Shown in pieces: positions 34,873 through 47,849 of a stretch of 64,000 nucleotides of DNA (position 1 is its first letter; each line of letters opens with the position of its first letter). This stretch comes from Ziziphus jujuba (Eukaryota; Streptophyta; Magnoliopsida; Rosales; Rhamnaceae): assembly GCF_031755915.1 (NCBI RefSeq), contig NC_083388.1:6207501-6271500 (forward strand), in the 5' to 3' direction. The notes beneath the pieces are model-generated. The model saw nothing but the letters and a program-made list of their open reading frames with translations. It was not told the DNA's origin and ran no database searches. The translations under genes were made by a program, and so were the position numbers.

Positions 34873-37316
34873 GAGAACCATGAACTTTTTTTCTGATAAA
34901 ACACAAATTTTCAGTAAGATAGATAGTGTTAGCTTTGTGCAAGGGAGGTGGAGGGAAACTGATAGTTGGGTGAGCAAGAATAGAGGTATCACATTGTTCA
35001 GTGAGAGCCCTACTATGATTTTGGGAAATTGTCTGGCTATCAACAGGATTTATGTATGACTACCCCTTTAATTCATGGAATTTTGTAAGTTTTGGAGATC
35101 ATTCTTATTTTTAGTTTTAACAGAACAGGTTTTGGTGTCCTTAACTGTATAAAATGGGGTTATTTATTTTATGCAGAAGGCAATGCATAGTAATTTAATT
35201 GTTGGATTGTAAGAAAATGTTTGGTTTATTTGATTCGTGAAATTATTGGTTGAATATTTCGATAAAAGGTGAGAGGGGACGCATTTATTGATGAACATGT
35301 GAGATTAAATATATAATAAAATATCTTCAGAAAAAAATTGGTTTAAATATATACCTGATTTTTCGATATTGGCCTAGCAAGTAGCAACTCATTTGAATCC
35401 TCTACGTGTATAGCGTTTGCCTTGGCCATTTTATTTGCCCTCCAAAAGCTTAGTAAGTTTATAATTTGATTGATTCATTATCAATTGCATGTTCTTTTCC
35501 TGATGAAATATCAATTGCTCTTTACAGTTGAGGAATATTCAAGTCATCTTGCTAACATTACTTTAGCTGCCTATAGGTAATAGAGCCTACAACAACTTCC
35601 TTACTAACCATGTAGGAACTCCTTTTTCTGTGAAAAATTTCAAGTGGAATTCTGTATGCAGAAATGTATGCTCCCAAAAATAAAATAAAAAAAATCTCAC
35701 ATTTTGATTGGTTTCTAAGATGATGCTTTGCATCTCAAATGTAAGTTTATAGGATGGAATTTTCCTTCTAACAAAATAAATATTCTTATCTACATAAAAT
35801 TACATCAACAAAGGATATAAGGGTAAAAAAAAAAAAGAAAAAGACGCCCACAAATAAAAACATTCAACTAAGGAAATAATCAACATAATATATATTCCAT
35901 TTTCCAACTGATTATCTACTACTTCTGTCAGCTAAACCCAAATGAAGGAAAATAATCTGATTTTCGATCCTTTCCAAGTTTCAGTTTTTGTCATCACTTC
36001 ATTACCACCACTTAGCAAATTCCTTATGTCATGATTGAAATCCTTAGATAGTCCAACATAGATAGTCCAACATTGATCTTTCCCTTAGCTTTCGGAAGAA
36101 CAAACCTGATTTATCTGAAAATAGCCAAGCCCAGAAAGCATAAGTGTAACAGAGGTTCCTGTAGTTGCTAACATCGGTCACTCATCGTCTGTTAAAAGCT
36201 TCAACCATCTTAAACACAATTTGTCTACTACAGCTTTAACACTTGAAACAAATCTCCACAAAATCAGCCAAAGGTACATAATATCTGCAGTTCTAACATG
36301 ATAACCAGTATTGGCTTAAAAATAAGAACCCTATCTACCAGAGCAATCCTAAAGAGATGCAACTCCAGTTTGGTAGTTTAACCTGCATCAGTTCCAAGAT
36401 TGCTCTGTTCAAAATAATATAAAGAGACCAAACTCACCAAAGTTTCAACATCATATAAAGAGACCAAATTCACCAAAGTTTCAACATCAATGGTGTACTT
36501 TAATAGAACAGACCTCAAAAATCAATAGCTGAGAACACCAAAGACCAACATGCACTGTTGCCATGCAAAACATTTTTATTTGATTCCATAATAACAAACC
36601 ACCAGAATAGCCTGTATAGAATCCCATTGGCTTTGCTTCAGAACTCCCTCTAAGAAAAAAATTAATTTCCCTGGGTTGAAATCTAGACTATAGCTTAACC
36701 TAGAAAGTTTATCCCTTCACCTAGATTGTTCCAGATTAGTTTCCAGCATCATAACTTGATAACCATAACCAGCATAGTCAAATACCATAGTTAATTTTCC
36801 AGGGCCCACTATTTTGCTAGTAAGCAGAGGGAAATCGATACAATGAAATCAAGTTTTTTCTCCTTTCTTTTTGTGTTTGTTCTCATCTTAATTTGTAAAA
36901 AGGTACAATAACTTCTTTGTGACATATGTGGCTGAAATACAATAACCAACAGGGTCTATAACAAAGGGAAAATGTGAGGTTAGAAGGGAGGAGTGAATCT
37001 GTACACAGACATAATCTATATTTTCAATAGAATATTTTACCCAACAAATTCTAAATGGGTTAAGTTACATTGAATGTACACAATTGGAATTTCAATGACA
37101 TGACATGAAAAATTTATATCGTTAGTGAAAATTGATCATACCAGTCTTATGAATTTAAGAGAAATAGCCAAGCACTAAAGGCTGAAATCTCTGAAAGCCA
37201 CATCCTTGATCGCCTTATAACTTATCCCATCACACTCAAATGACTGACGCCAGAAGCACAAAAAATTTATATCCTGGAGCGATGTAAAAATAGAGATGCC
37301 AGGGTGTTCTCCAACT
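34873..37316. other. Intergenic between the methyltransferase and MOC1 (3-prime ends facing)
   Basis: Bases after 34872 look like methyltransferase 3-prime UTR to about 35200. The rest holds no recognised gene. A unit of about 36 bases (ATAAAGAGACCAAA(C/T)TCACC, then AAAGTTTCAACATCA) is tandemly repeated at about 36418-36489. Confidence 0.5.
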
Positions 37317-39138
37317 TTAAGACACTATTTTCTCTAAGGTTAATGAAGAGTCCAACTTCATCTCCATGTCTTTGCCATATGCAGCAATGAGTAGAGCCTC
37401 AGCCCTCCCTGACAAAATCAGAAAATATTAAACCAAGATAGAGGCTAATGGAAAATGAATCCATTGAAATGCATAGAAAAGTAGGTGAATAAGTTACAAC
37501 CTTCTGTAACAAGTTCACAACATTATAGCTTAAAGATATAGAATAAAATCAAACAATTAAGGACAAAAATTGATCTTATTGGCCATGGTTTATGAGGTTA
37601 TCTTGATGATTAGGGAGTGTTTTTTCTTACAGATTTTGTCTTGCCTCTCAAGCTCACAGAAAGAATACTTCTGGTATACAAACGCAGAGTGATAACTGAG
37701 TATGTTAAGTGTGGATTGTGTTAGCTTCATATAAACAGTTGAAACCATTTCCTATGGACTTCTTAAGTATTGGGGTTGACTTTTACTTTTTTTCTTTGCA
37801 TCTCTTGGACTCTTCAATACTTTATACTAGGTTTTTCCCCCTTGGTGTTTTTTAATGAAATTTTTGTCAGTAATTTATCAAGATAATTATGCTAGAGAAT
37901 TAAAGAAACATAATTAAAGAGACAAAATGAGTACCGTGATCCTTTTTCCTTTTCAACGAGGAACTCAACAAGGGAAATAATGAAGATGCAACCCTTCTGC
38001 TATCATCCTAGCAATCAAAATATTCAGCATTCTGTTATAAAATAGTATTTGAATAAAGCAACATTAGATATCCAAGAGAAAAATTTATCAGAGGACACAA
38101 TTTCGAAGTAATGCCGTCACCAAGGACGGTAAATCAAACATAAAGGGCAAGGAACTGGCGTTTAAAAAACAATTAAAATATCTTGAACAAAAAGTTCTCC
38201 AATGTTCATCACTACATGAATACATCCCTGTGAATGCACATGGATACAGAATACGCATGAAACAAGGTTCAGCAAATTCTCAAACAACATCACATAGAAA
38301 CAGCAGGAATACGTTGACAGTCAATATATTAGTACCTACTTACACATCTATGAGTAAACAAGCATGGTCGTAGATAATGGATTGTTGAGAGATTGCAGGA
38401 GTAGCATTACAGAAAATGAAAGTGTCAATAAACATCTTACCCATCTACTGCCAAGCTGCTGCTAGTTTAACTACAGGAATAAACAAGGCTTCACCACTTA
38501 CATCAAAGGTTCAGATCAAACAAATATTACCACCTAACTGCAAAAAGATTCTCTACCTCAAATTGTATAAGACATAAAACTTTGAGAAGAGACACAGTCA
38601 ATGAGAGTTCACAACATTGCATCAGCATATTATTTTTAAGCATATTATTGTTAACACCAAATCTTAAAAAATACACTTGTATTGCAACAAGTTTCCCAAT
38701 TGTCAGAATAATCTAGTCAAGTGATAAACTTCAACATTAAATTGTTGATCTTCAACTCACTTTCTTTCAGATTTGAAGATTTAATATACTAATGAGTTTG
38801 AGTCCTTTAAATAAGCCCAAGGCATAAAGTTAGGACAAACTTACCTTTGAAGATCTGGTTCCAGAGAGTTCAAATTTCCTCTTCCACACAAGAGATGGAA
38901 CTGGAACAACAGAAAACCCCAATGCAACTAAGATCCCAATCCACATTCCATATCCAAACCCTCCACTCCACCACCCCTTCATTGAAGAAAAAGAAAATAC
39001 TCTCAGAAGAATATTACAACAGGAACAGTTCTCTTACTCTTATAACTTTTCCAAAAAGAAACTCAAAGTAATATCAAGAATCTGTGAACACTCAATGGAA
39101 GACATTACAAGAGGAAAAAGTTGACCTCCTCTTTATTT

Positions 39139-39185
<47 letters not shown>

Positions 39186-41553
39186 AGGAAAAAAAAAGAG
39201 ATGAAAATATCATTAGAAAGCAAGAAATTAAACACTAGCAGCAACAAGATGCAGAAACCCATCCTTTAGATGCATTTCTGAATTACAGAATATCATTTAA
39301 CTAAGATTTACTATTTGTGGACACGATCTATGAAGTTAAAATTAGCTTGTAAAGAGCTTGACTATATTCTTAGAATCTTAGACATTTGAAGCTTCCGCCA
39401 TCATGGAAGGCTTGCATACATAATAGGGAAAATCAGCCATATTAAACAACCTTTTGAATATCCTTTTATCTTTAAAGGCTGCTCTGCTACCTAGAGTAGA
39501 ACAAGAGGTGAAGGTTGTGGACAACTGGAAAAGTTAAGGTAGAGCTGGAGACTGGGATTATGTAAATCTAGTATGGTATTTTAAGAATCTCACACACTCT
39601 CCTCTTATTATGGCTTCTTATTCACATCTCAAGGTAGAAAACTTTATTATTTCTCTTCTATTAATAAAAATTCATGTAAACTACCTATTGAAGTAGCAAG
39701 AAACAAATGAGCCAGCAACAGCATCCACATAACGATAAGTTACAAGGGAAAAAAAAAAAAAAAAACAAGGCACAATTTAAGAGAGAGATAGTCATTTAAG
39801 AGAGCAACATAAAAATCCAAAAACTTTTCTGCTTAGACTAACCTGCTTCCCATCTTTAGGATAAGGAATTGATTGCTCTATATATGCTGTAGTGCCTGAA
39901 GGAAAATACAACCAACTAATTCTGAAAGAAATTTAAGCATAAAAGGGATTTCAAGGAAAAAAAAATTGAATATAAACAATAGCTAATATAAATTAAAAAT
40001 TGAACCCAGTAATTGATGAGGACCAGATGATCATATAAAGCCAAGTATATTAGGTCATAAAGTAATTTTTCGGTATTGATTATTTATCACAAATAAGGTG
40101 GCCAACCACCATGGTTTTAAAGCTATATGCCTTGTAAGATCAAATTTATCATCCATCCACTCATATAACTGTAATAAATTACACTACACGGTAGTACATG
40201 ATATCAGATAATATAAGACAAAAGAGATTACCAGTGTATGTTAATCATTTTCAACCACTGTTTGATAACTGAGTCAAGCCCTCTACATTGTACTTTTTCA
40301 AAATTTTCCCCTAGTCCCGCTACCACCGCATTTTTTTTTCCCCCATTTTTCCATCTCAAATTTACAAGAAAACATTCTTTGAGACATGAGATCCTTTTGC
40401 CACAATTAAGTACCAATACTTTTCCATGTTTACCATAGCAATCAAGTCAAATGACAAGAAATGCATAGTGTGGCCTGGATTGGGCCAGTTTGAGAAGAAT
40501 TAGGATGACACACTCAGAACATAAGGGAGGAAGGGAATGCCACAAAAAGTAATTTGAAATATTAACACTAACATATTCAAAGTAACAGTTTTAGGCAATT
40601 CGAATGCAAATTTACAACAGAAAATAGGAGGAGACCATGATGATCCACAGATAAACCACAAATATATAAAGGGAGGCTAAATATAAACGCTAAAGTGAAG
40701 CAGTTGAAAATGAAATATGAGAGGCGGACAATTTGGCAAAAACATACCAATGGGAGCACCAAAACTGCAAAGCAACTGAACAATTGATTTGGCATCTAAG
40801 CGTTTTCGAACTCTTTTACCAACCAATACTTGTAATTGCGGAGAGTCAAAAACCTATAAATTCACCCAAAAAAAAAAAAAGGAAAAAGGAAAGAACACAA
40901 TCAAAATTCTGTCTGAAATCCATTTGGCACCATTACCAGTTCAAATTTAGAGCACATTTACTTTTTCCAGCAACAATTTGCAATCTTTTATAGTGAATTA
41001 GTTGTCTAATATGTTGTCAATACGGAATTTAGTTGCTTGAAGTTCAGTTGATTAACAGCTAAAACTTTCTAGTCTGCTGCCAATGCTAAAAAAAGTAATT
41101 TAAAAAAAAAAAAAAAAAAAAAACCTGAGCAGAATCAGCAGAGTCGTCGCCTTTCAAGAGGGCCAAAGCACCGGAAACATCCGGGTCGACCCCAATAACC
41201 CAATTGGAAGCCGAATAGGAGCCGTTGGATTCTCCTCCATGGCCAACATAGGTAGCAGTAGAAGTAGAAGTGGAAGTGCCTTGAGGGAAGGGACAAGAGA
41301 GAGATGCTAACCAGTTTTCCTTGAGCTGGGCATCAGAGACTCCAACTCTGACTCTCACAGCACGGCTTCTGAGAGTAGATATGGGGTTTGTCGAGGGAGC
41401 TGAAGCTGCGGAGAAGAAGGCTCTGAGATGAGGATAGGTGAAGCAAGACTTGGGGTTCGGTCGGAGCCTGGAGGAGAAGAAAAAGGTCATGAATTGGGGT
41501 TGGTGGTTTCGCGGACTTGTTACAGTTTGGATTTTGATTTGGAGGGCTTCCAT
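37317..41553 (-). CDS. MOC1: MOC1, chloroplast RuvC-like Holliday-junction resolvase (6 exons)
   Basis: Exons 41553-41125, 40853-40748, 39895-39843, 38976-38845, 38007-37935 and 37408-37317 join with GT-AG borders to 294 residues. Residues 1 to about 70 are Ser/Arg/Pro-rich with few acids, fitting a chloroplast transit peptide. The RNase H-like fold begins at [13 protein letters not shown] (Asp123). Further acidic active-site candidates are Glu185 in [11 protein letters not shown] and Asp263/Glu268 in [19 protein letters not shown]1 cleaves four-way junctions so that chloroplast DNA nucleoids can segregate. The frame upstream of 41553 opens only with TTG, so this ATG is the start. Confidence 0.93.
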
Positions 41554-43762
41554 CAAATTACGATTTTTGGAAGCGGGAGACAAAAGGCTTAAGCCACTCT
41601 GTTTGTCACTGGCTCACAGTCACACTCTTCTTCTACTTTTTGTTTTTATTTTTATTTATTTCGGGACAAATATTACAGCGTTTGAATTTCTTTATTTATT
41701 TTTTGGGGGGTAAATTGTAGGGATATTTTGTAATTTCAAAACAAAAAAAAAATCCTAATTAAAATAGAATATCTAAGGGCAAAGTAGTAACTAAAAAAAT
41801 AAAATCAGAACCTTATTTTATTTTTCTTTCAAGAGTAAAAAAGAATACAATACAAGTGGCTTTAGGACTGTACCCATATATGATTAAGTGAGCATATATC
41901 TGCGAGGATTTAGTATATTTTTTATAATAAATAATATTTTTAAAGATAATTAATAAAATTAGAAAATATTCTTCAATAAAATTTTTTATTTTTATTTTTT
42001 TTATAAATATTTATTATTTTATTTATAGTTTTTTATATATAAATTATCTATATTTTAAATATTATAATAATAGTATAGAAACATAATCCTACGTTCAATT
42101 AAATTTAAAATAAAAACTAATTTTAATTCTCTATATTTATAAAATCAAATCAATTTTTTATATAAAAAATTAAAATAAAAAATCTATTAATTTTTTTTTA
42201 AATATTATATCTCTAAAATAAATAATATCACACATTTAAAAAGTAGTTGAAGATGTTCTTAAATCTTTAAAAATATAAGCCATTGAAAATAGTTATTTTA
42301 CAAATAAATAAGTGCATTTTCCAATTGAATACTTGGATTAAAAGTTTGCCATGCAAAAGAGACGTTCAAATTCTCGAATTATTCTCTTTTTTTTTTTTTT
42401 TTGAAAACTGAAAATTCATAAAAAGCAAAAGTGAGGGCAATAAAACAAAATTTCGATTCAGATAGCTACCTCAGGACGCTTCCCCCGAATCAAATGCAAC
42501 AAAAAGGAACTGGACAAACAACAAAGAGTCACATAGCCTAAGAAACAATTATTTGCTAGACTACGACAACATTCCAAGATAAAATCATAAATCACACTCA
42601 TCTAAACCATACTAATTTACCAACAACTCTTTGGCCTAAGTCTCCCAAAGTGCTCCATTTGATAGAATTGAAGCTTACTAAAAACATGTTGTCGAGCATT
42701 TGTTGTCCCAATGCAATATTCTTGAACGATTAGAAGTACACGGCTCTTCAAAATTGGTCAATTTGAAAGTTCTTTTTCAAAGCCATCAAGATCCAAGTTC
42801 AGTAAAAAAGAATCCCCACGTAGAGATTTGCCCCGTTTACATTACTATTCTTCTCCTATTATACAAAAGGTAGTTTTATTTATTTTTTTTATTAATTTGT
42901 TAGAAAAATATATATGTGTATATATATTTTAAATTTTCTTTCTTCTTTCTTCATCACCAAAATATAAAAACAAAAACAAATAATACAACCTGATACCCAA
43001 AGCGAAAGACCAAAGCTGCTAAATCTGGTTTCCTCTTTATTTTATTTGTTAATCCTATTTTTCATTTGTTTCTTAGGATTATTGGGTACCATTTTTTTTT
43101 TTAAATCTCTATAATATAGGCTTCTTTTGACCCAAAAACCTTTATTTATTTATTTTTTTATATTTCTTTTTTGCAATTTTTTTTTCAACTTCAAATAGAT
43201 ATATATACACACATATATATAAGAATATAATCTTTTGGTTCTAGAATTAATATGGACCAAAATTATATCTTCTTAAACGACAGTATATGCTGACGTAAAA
43301 TAAATAAAATAAACGACAGCAACATTTTTTTAAGGAAAAAAAAAAAAAACCAGACATAACCGAAAAGACTAAACGGAGTAATCATGTGTTGGACCGGAGA
43401 TGCTAACGGGGCGTGAATCGAACTGGGCTACCGCCTGTGTTCACGTACAGGGTAGTACTCTGAACGAGAGGGAGGCAAGTGAGGACGTTGCTAAGTCGAA
43501 GAACAACAAATCTATTTCATTCGTGGCTTTCAAATATTGTTTTTTGGGGTGTTTTTATTTTTTATTTTTTTTAATTTTTTTGCAGCAATTTGTATCTGTT
43601 TGTAAAGCACTAGCATTTCTATGTTTCAGTTTGTTTTCATAGTTTTTGGGTAATTTGTTTTCAAAAGTGACCGGCTCTGAAGATTACCTTCTCAATTGCC
43701 CTCTTCCCTTTGGCACATCCATTCGTTTTTCTGGTTAATTAAGCTTGGAAAGAGATTTCTTT
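41554..43762. other. Intergenic between divergent MOC1 and C2H2 genes
   Basis: This should hold both promoters. Bases 41880-42280 are extremely AT-rich and may be a decayed MITE, but no clean ends are seen. Bases 43390-43760 are GC-richer and may be the leader of the downstream gene. No other gene is recognised. Confidence 0.45.
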
Positions 43763-44398
43763 ATGGGTGATTCTAAAGACCCAGGTTTGGAACTGTATGA
43801 TATTTACTTTTGCTCTGCGTAAGCTTTAAAGGTATAAGAAGGTAATTTTGTTGCATAAATTGCACTCTTTTCAGCATATAGTACTAACCGATTTAGTATT
43901 TTAATAATTTGTTTTGAGTATTTATAAAGTATATATTGAGAGCTAAAAATCTAGGATTTTGTGTGAACTGTGAAGTACTTTCTCTGTTTTCATTTTTGGA
44001 TATCGTTTTTTGTGGCATGGAATTCCATGTGTGAGAAATTTCCTAGATACTTCTTCCAATTGTTGGGCATATAGGATTTAAATGTTTGCATGCTTTTAAA
44101 CATATGGAAGCTGATTTCATAAAATTCGAACATATATACCATTTTTATTTTGTTGCTGAATACAAGCATCTCTGTTATTCACTGTGGCATTCTAATAATG
44201 TAATGTATTCTAATATTCAGCAGATGGTCATCGATTAATGTTATTAAGTCTGAAAGGGCCGTGTTCTTCAGCTTGGGTTGGTTATTTTAGACATGAAAAT
44301 AACGAAGTCGATGCCAATTGTGGCATTCATTAAGTAAATGATTTGTGCATGCATCCCTGGCACAGACGATGATTTGGAGAAGGCTATTTATATCATAG
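43763..44398 (+). other. Possible small 5-prime exons upstream of the C2H2 gene
   Basis: ATG at 43763 reads MGDSKDP to a donor at 43785. A 33-base segment 44366-44398 between CACAG and GTAAGT continues the phase as DDDLEKAIYII. The next acceptors near 45270 lead quickly to a stop, so I cannot join these exons to the long coding exon. They may be an upstream open frame in a spliced leader or the start of a different transcript. Confidence 0.3.
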
Positions 44399-44828
44399 GT
44401 AAGTAATCATAACTACTCTTTCTTAATTGTTGGGGTTCTCTTATAAATGTTAAACATTTTTTTTTTTTTTCCTGTATGTGGAAGTGCTGTTTTTTTTATT
44501 TTTTATTTTCATTACACCTCAATGTAGTTTCCTTGTGGATGTTTTAGTCAGCTTATGCTAACTTATTTCTGTAAAATAAGTTGAACATCAATTTCATAAT
44601 TTCTTTTTGTTGTTTGATAATGACATGATTTCTTTTCACAGAGCTAATTTGATAAGACTAACGAAACGTTAAAATAGAGGACCTTCCAGCGAGTTTTTTC
44701 TGACTAATTTTGTTTATTAATTATTAGCTTTCTTATTTAAGCCACTTTTTGTATTTTTTAACTTGTGGATGCAGTTATTGAGTAAAATTATCATGCATCT
44801 TTGATACTAAAAGATGATGATATGATTT

Positions 44829-44862
<34 letters not shown>

Positions 44863-46314
44863 TCTGTGTATTTCATATTGAATCATGTGGCTTGTGGTTC
44901 CACATGACCAATTTGATAGTACTGAAAGGATGTTAAATAACAAAATGCAGAAGATAAAATTTAGGAGAATAGAGTACAAAAACTTCTCTGCACTATCATT
45001 ATTTGCTTGTTGTTTTGCAAAATTTTTATTATTTCGTTATTTTGTTTCCCAAATAGGCATATCACTCTTTTCCCCCTTACCCTTCTATGTACTTGATGAA
45101 TGAAGTTAAACAAAATGCAAAAGATAAAATTTAGAATGTAACGGAGAAGACTGCTTGTTACTATTATTGCTTGTTAATTAGTTTGTTTCACCAAAATAAA
45201 TCAAGGATTTTTTCCTAGGAGGGGTATCATGCTTTTCCTCCTTGTTATCTTTCATGTCTTGCAGGTTATATATAGTTCTTGGAGGAATAATCAAAATTCT
45301 ATGAGTTCATGTTGAGAGAAAGAAATTTAAGGTATTGATTTCTGTTGCACCTCCCTCTCTTATGCAATTATTAGTCCTCCCAATAAAGCACATCTCAATA
45401 CTGAATATGTATTTTTTGAGTATTTGTTGAGACATCTTCATTTTCATGCTTTAGTAATATGACTTGAAGCATATAATTGCCAAAATGCTTGCAAGTTGAG
45501 TTCTTCATACCATGAAAACTTGATAAATGTATATATGTACACACACACACACACACAATCACATATATATATATATATATATATTTTTTTTTTTTTTCTT
45601 TATTATTTCATCAGTACAAGCAGAACTTATTGTCATGCCTGTTCATATTATCTTTTGCAAGTTAATATAGTTGTTCATGCTCCGATGCTCCCAAACATTA
45701 AAAAGAATTAGCTCAGTTTTTGTAACGTTAAACAGATGAACAATGCTGTGGTCAAAATGAAAAGATCTTTTGTCAAAAAGGTTTTAGGAAAAAATAAATA
45801 ATGTTGATTACGAGAGTAAAAATCTTCCGTTACGAATAAAAGTTATGACTAGAATGCGTGATAGACTTGCCTTCCTAGCCTACTCTAATAGAAAATAGAA
45901 ATTTGTGCACTTTTTGTTTAAAATGTATATCTTTATCCTAGAAATGAATGCTAAAGTCTAGTAAAAGAAAAACAAATCTCTTCGAGCTCACTAATTAGTC
46001 ATTAGAGATTTCCTGGCAAAATTTATTGTGCATGCTACCGACGTTTTTCCGTTTTTGGGTATCCCACTAAGGTCTTTAATGAATTTCCTTTTTTCAAGCC
46101 ATTTTTTACCTAATATGCCCGCAAGAGGTAATTTTGCATATTGAGGGATGCTCTAGCAATTCATTATGTTATCTGGCCAGATTTCTTTTATTGCTCATGG
46201 TGGCTTTTCATTTATGATTTTTGGACCTGTTTGAGTCCTACTTAAGAAGACCTTGTAAGACCAATTCTTCCCAAGTTCATCCCTTTGGCTTTTCAATTAT
46301 ATCATTCTCCTACC
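44399..46314 (+). other. Probable leader introns / upstream region of the C2H2 gene
   Basis: Contains (TA)n at 44830-44853, (CA)n at 45540-45558 followed by (TA)n to 45583, and several CAG acceptor-like sites (near 45262). No coding sequence is recognised. The reading frame of the next gene is closed upstream by TAA at 46243. Confidence 0.4.
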
Positions 46315-47676
46315 ATGGATAGACCTGCATATGCTACTGTCCCCCCCAGTGTACAAGTTCAAAGCGTGGGTAGTAATATGCATAATCAGAACCAACCTTC
46401 CTCCCTTGCGAACAATTCTGCAGGGATGAATCATGAGAGTAATTTAGAATTTGCTTCTAACGTAGCTACTCCCCTGCCTTCCTTGTCAAATGACCATATA
46501 CCTTTTCAATCTCAACCGGCCCCTGGGGTTGGCCAGTTGAGTCTAAACCGATCCGTTGCAGAATACAGAAGAAATCAACTCAGTGCTGATTTGTTGCACG
46601 TTTCTCGCACTCAGGGTACTGGGAATGGTTTTCTCATGCATAACCAAGCATTCCCTGCTCCAGATTATGTCAATGAAATAAGGTTTGGAAGAAGTCAACT
46701 TTTAAATTCTATTCCAACTAGGGACCTGTCTTCCTTCTTGAATGAGCAAATCTCTATTCAAAATCAGTTGATTTCTGATTTAACGAATGTCCACTGGACC
46801 TTGTTTGGGGGAAATCCAGGGACTCATCCATATGTGTCTTCTCATGATCTGTGTTATCAGACTTCATCTCCTAACCAACCTGCAGATCCTATTAATTTTG
46901 TTGTTGCGGAGTACATAAGCAATGGAGATGTTGCTCGTTCACCAATTAGCTTGTCTGTTCCAAGAGTTAATAATCCCATTTCCTTCTGGAATCAGCCTAG
47001 TATTGGCACGGAACAAAACTTGGCTGAGTTTAGCTTTCAATTGAGCAACCCACTCTTACACCACCAGCCTGCTCAAGGTATGAACAATATGCATTATGGT
47101 CCAAACCAATCCAATGCAATAAGGGCCAGAAGGCATATTAACAGGAGGAACTCTGGTCCCTATGCATGTCCTAGGTGCCGGAATGAATTTGCATTCTCTC
47201 AAAGCTTGGCTGCTCATTTGAGAGAACACACTATGTTGGATGATCAAACAAACTGGATTACAGGTTCAACATCTAGAATGATGAACTCTGATGCACACGC
47301 ATTCTTGCTGCCCACTAGATCGCCTTTTCCTCCCATGTCTCTCAATAATACAAACAGGGGAGATCGGAACATAAACTTTTCAGATGGAATGTCTAATAGA
47401 AGATTGAATCCATTAATCAGTTTTCGAAGGGAAAGTGATAGCATGGCTGCTCCAGAAAGATCACTTGGAAGGAGTAATGATCATCCAACAGTTGTGGCCC
47501 ATGTGCATTCTTCATCTGCATTGGACTTGGCTGCCAATGATGGTTGTGGGAAAGAACCAGCGCTTTCAGAGCAAGCATCCCTGGAAAAAAATGCTCCAAA
47601 TCAAGGGCAGCCAGCATCTGATGTGGCTACAAAAGATAATATCCCCAGGAGTGTCAAGGAAGAGTCCAGTGACTAG
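46315..47676 (+). CDS. Single C2H2 zinc-finger protein, uncharacterised
   Basis: An uninterrupted exon encodes 453 residues from ATG at 46315. Upstream in-frame codons open only with TTG at 46285. Residues 1-280 are Asn/Gln/Ser/Pro-rich and low in predicted structure. One C2H2 finger spans residues about 283-306 (YACPRCRNEFAF...LAAHLREH): Cys285, Cys288, His301, His305, with spacing C-x2-C-x12-H-x3-H. The finger helix has QSLAAH rather than the plant QALGGH. A basic patch (RARRHINRR) just before it may be a nuclear signal. A role as a nuclear DNA- or RNA-binding regulator is inferred from the finger only; I do not recognise the orthologue. Confidence 0.8.
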   Translation: MDRPAYATVPPSVQVQSVGSNMHNQNQPSSLANNSAGMNHESNLEFASNVATPLPSLSNDHIPFQSQPAPGVGQLSLNRSVAEYRRNQLSADLLHVSRTQGTGNGFLMHNQAFPAPDYVNEIRFGRSQLLNSIPTRDLSSFLNEQISIQNQLISDLTNVHWTLFGGNPGTHPYVSSHDLCYQTSSPNQPADPINFVVAEYISNGDVARSPISLSVPRVNNPISFWNQPSIGTEQNLAEFSFQLSNPLLHHQPAQGMNNMHYGPNQSNAIRARRHINRRNSGPYACPRCRNEFAFSQSLAAHLREHTMLDDQTNWITGSTSRMMNSDAHAFLLPTRSPFPPMSLNNTNRGDRNINFSDGMSNRRLNPLISFRRESDSMAAPERSLGRSNDHPTVVAHVHSSSALDLAANDGCGKEPALSEQASLEKNAPNQGQPASDVATKDNIPRSVKEESSD

Positions 47677-47748
47677 GCAGCTGCTTTTTAGATCGACTAA
47701 AGTGCATTTCTGCCTCTCTCATGTTTGCTTTTGAAGCTTTTAGTCCCT

Positions 47749-47754
47749 AATAAA
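47749..47754 (+). terminator. AATAAA polyadenylation signal of the C2H2 gene
   Basis: A canonical AATAAA hexamer 73 bases after the stop codon, followed by T/G-rich sequence with (GTT)n at about 47819-47843. Confidence 0.5.
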
Positions 47755-47849
47755 GATCCAGGGTCCTTTTGCTGGATTGCGTCTTTGTCGTTGTAGTCAA
47801 GTTTTGTAGTTGTGTCTTTGTTGTTGTTGTTGTTGTTGTTGTTAAGTTG

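Noticed and set aside
39084..39269. Lys-rich frame in MOC1 intron 3
   Set aside because: It translates a poly-A tract inside an intron.
41553..41583. Longer MOC1 start
   Set aside because: The codon at 41583 is TTG; the first ATG in frame is at 41553.
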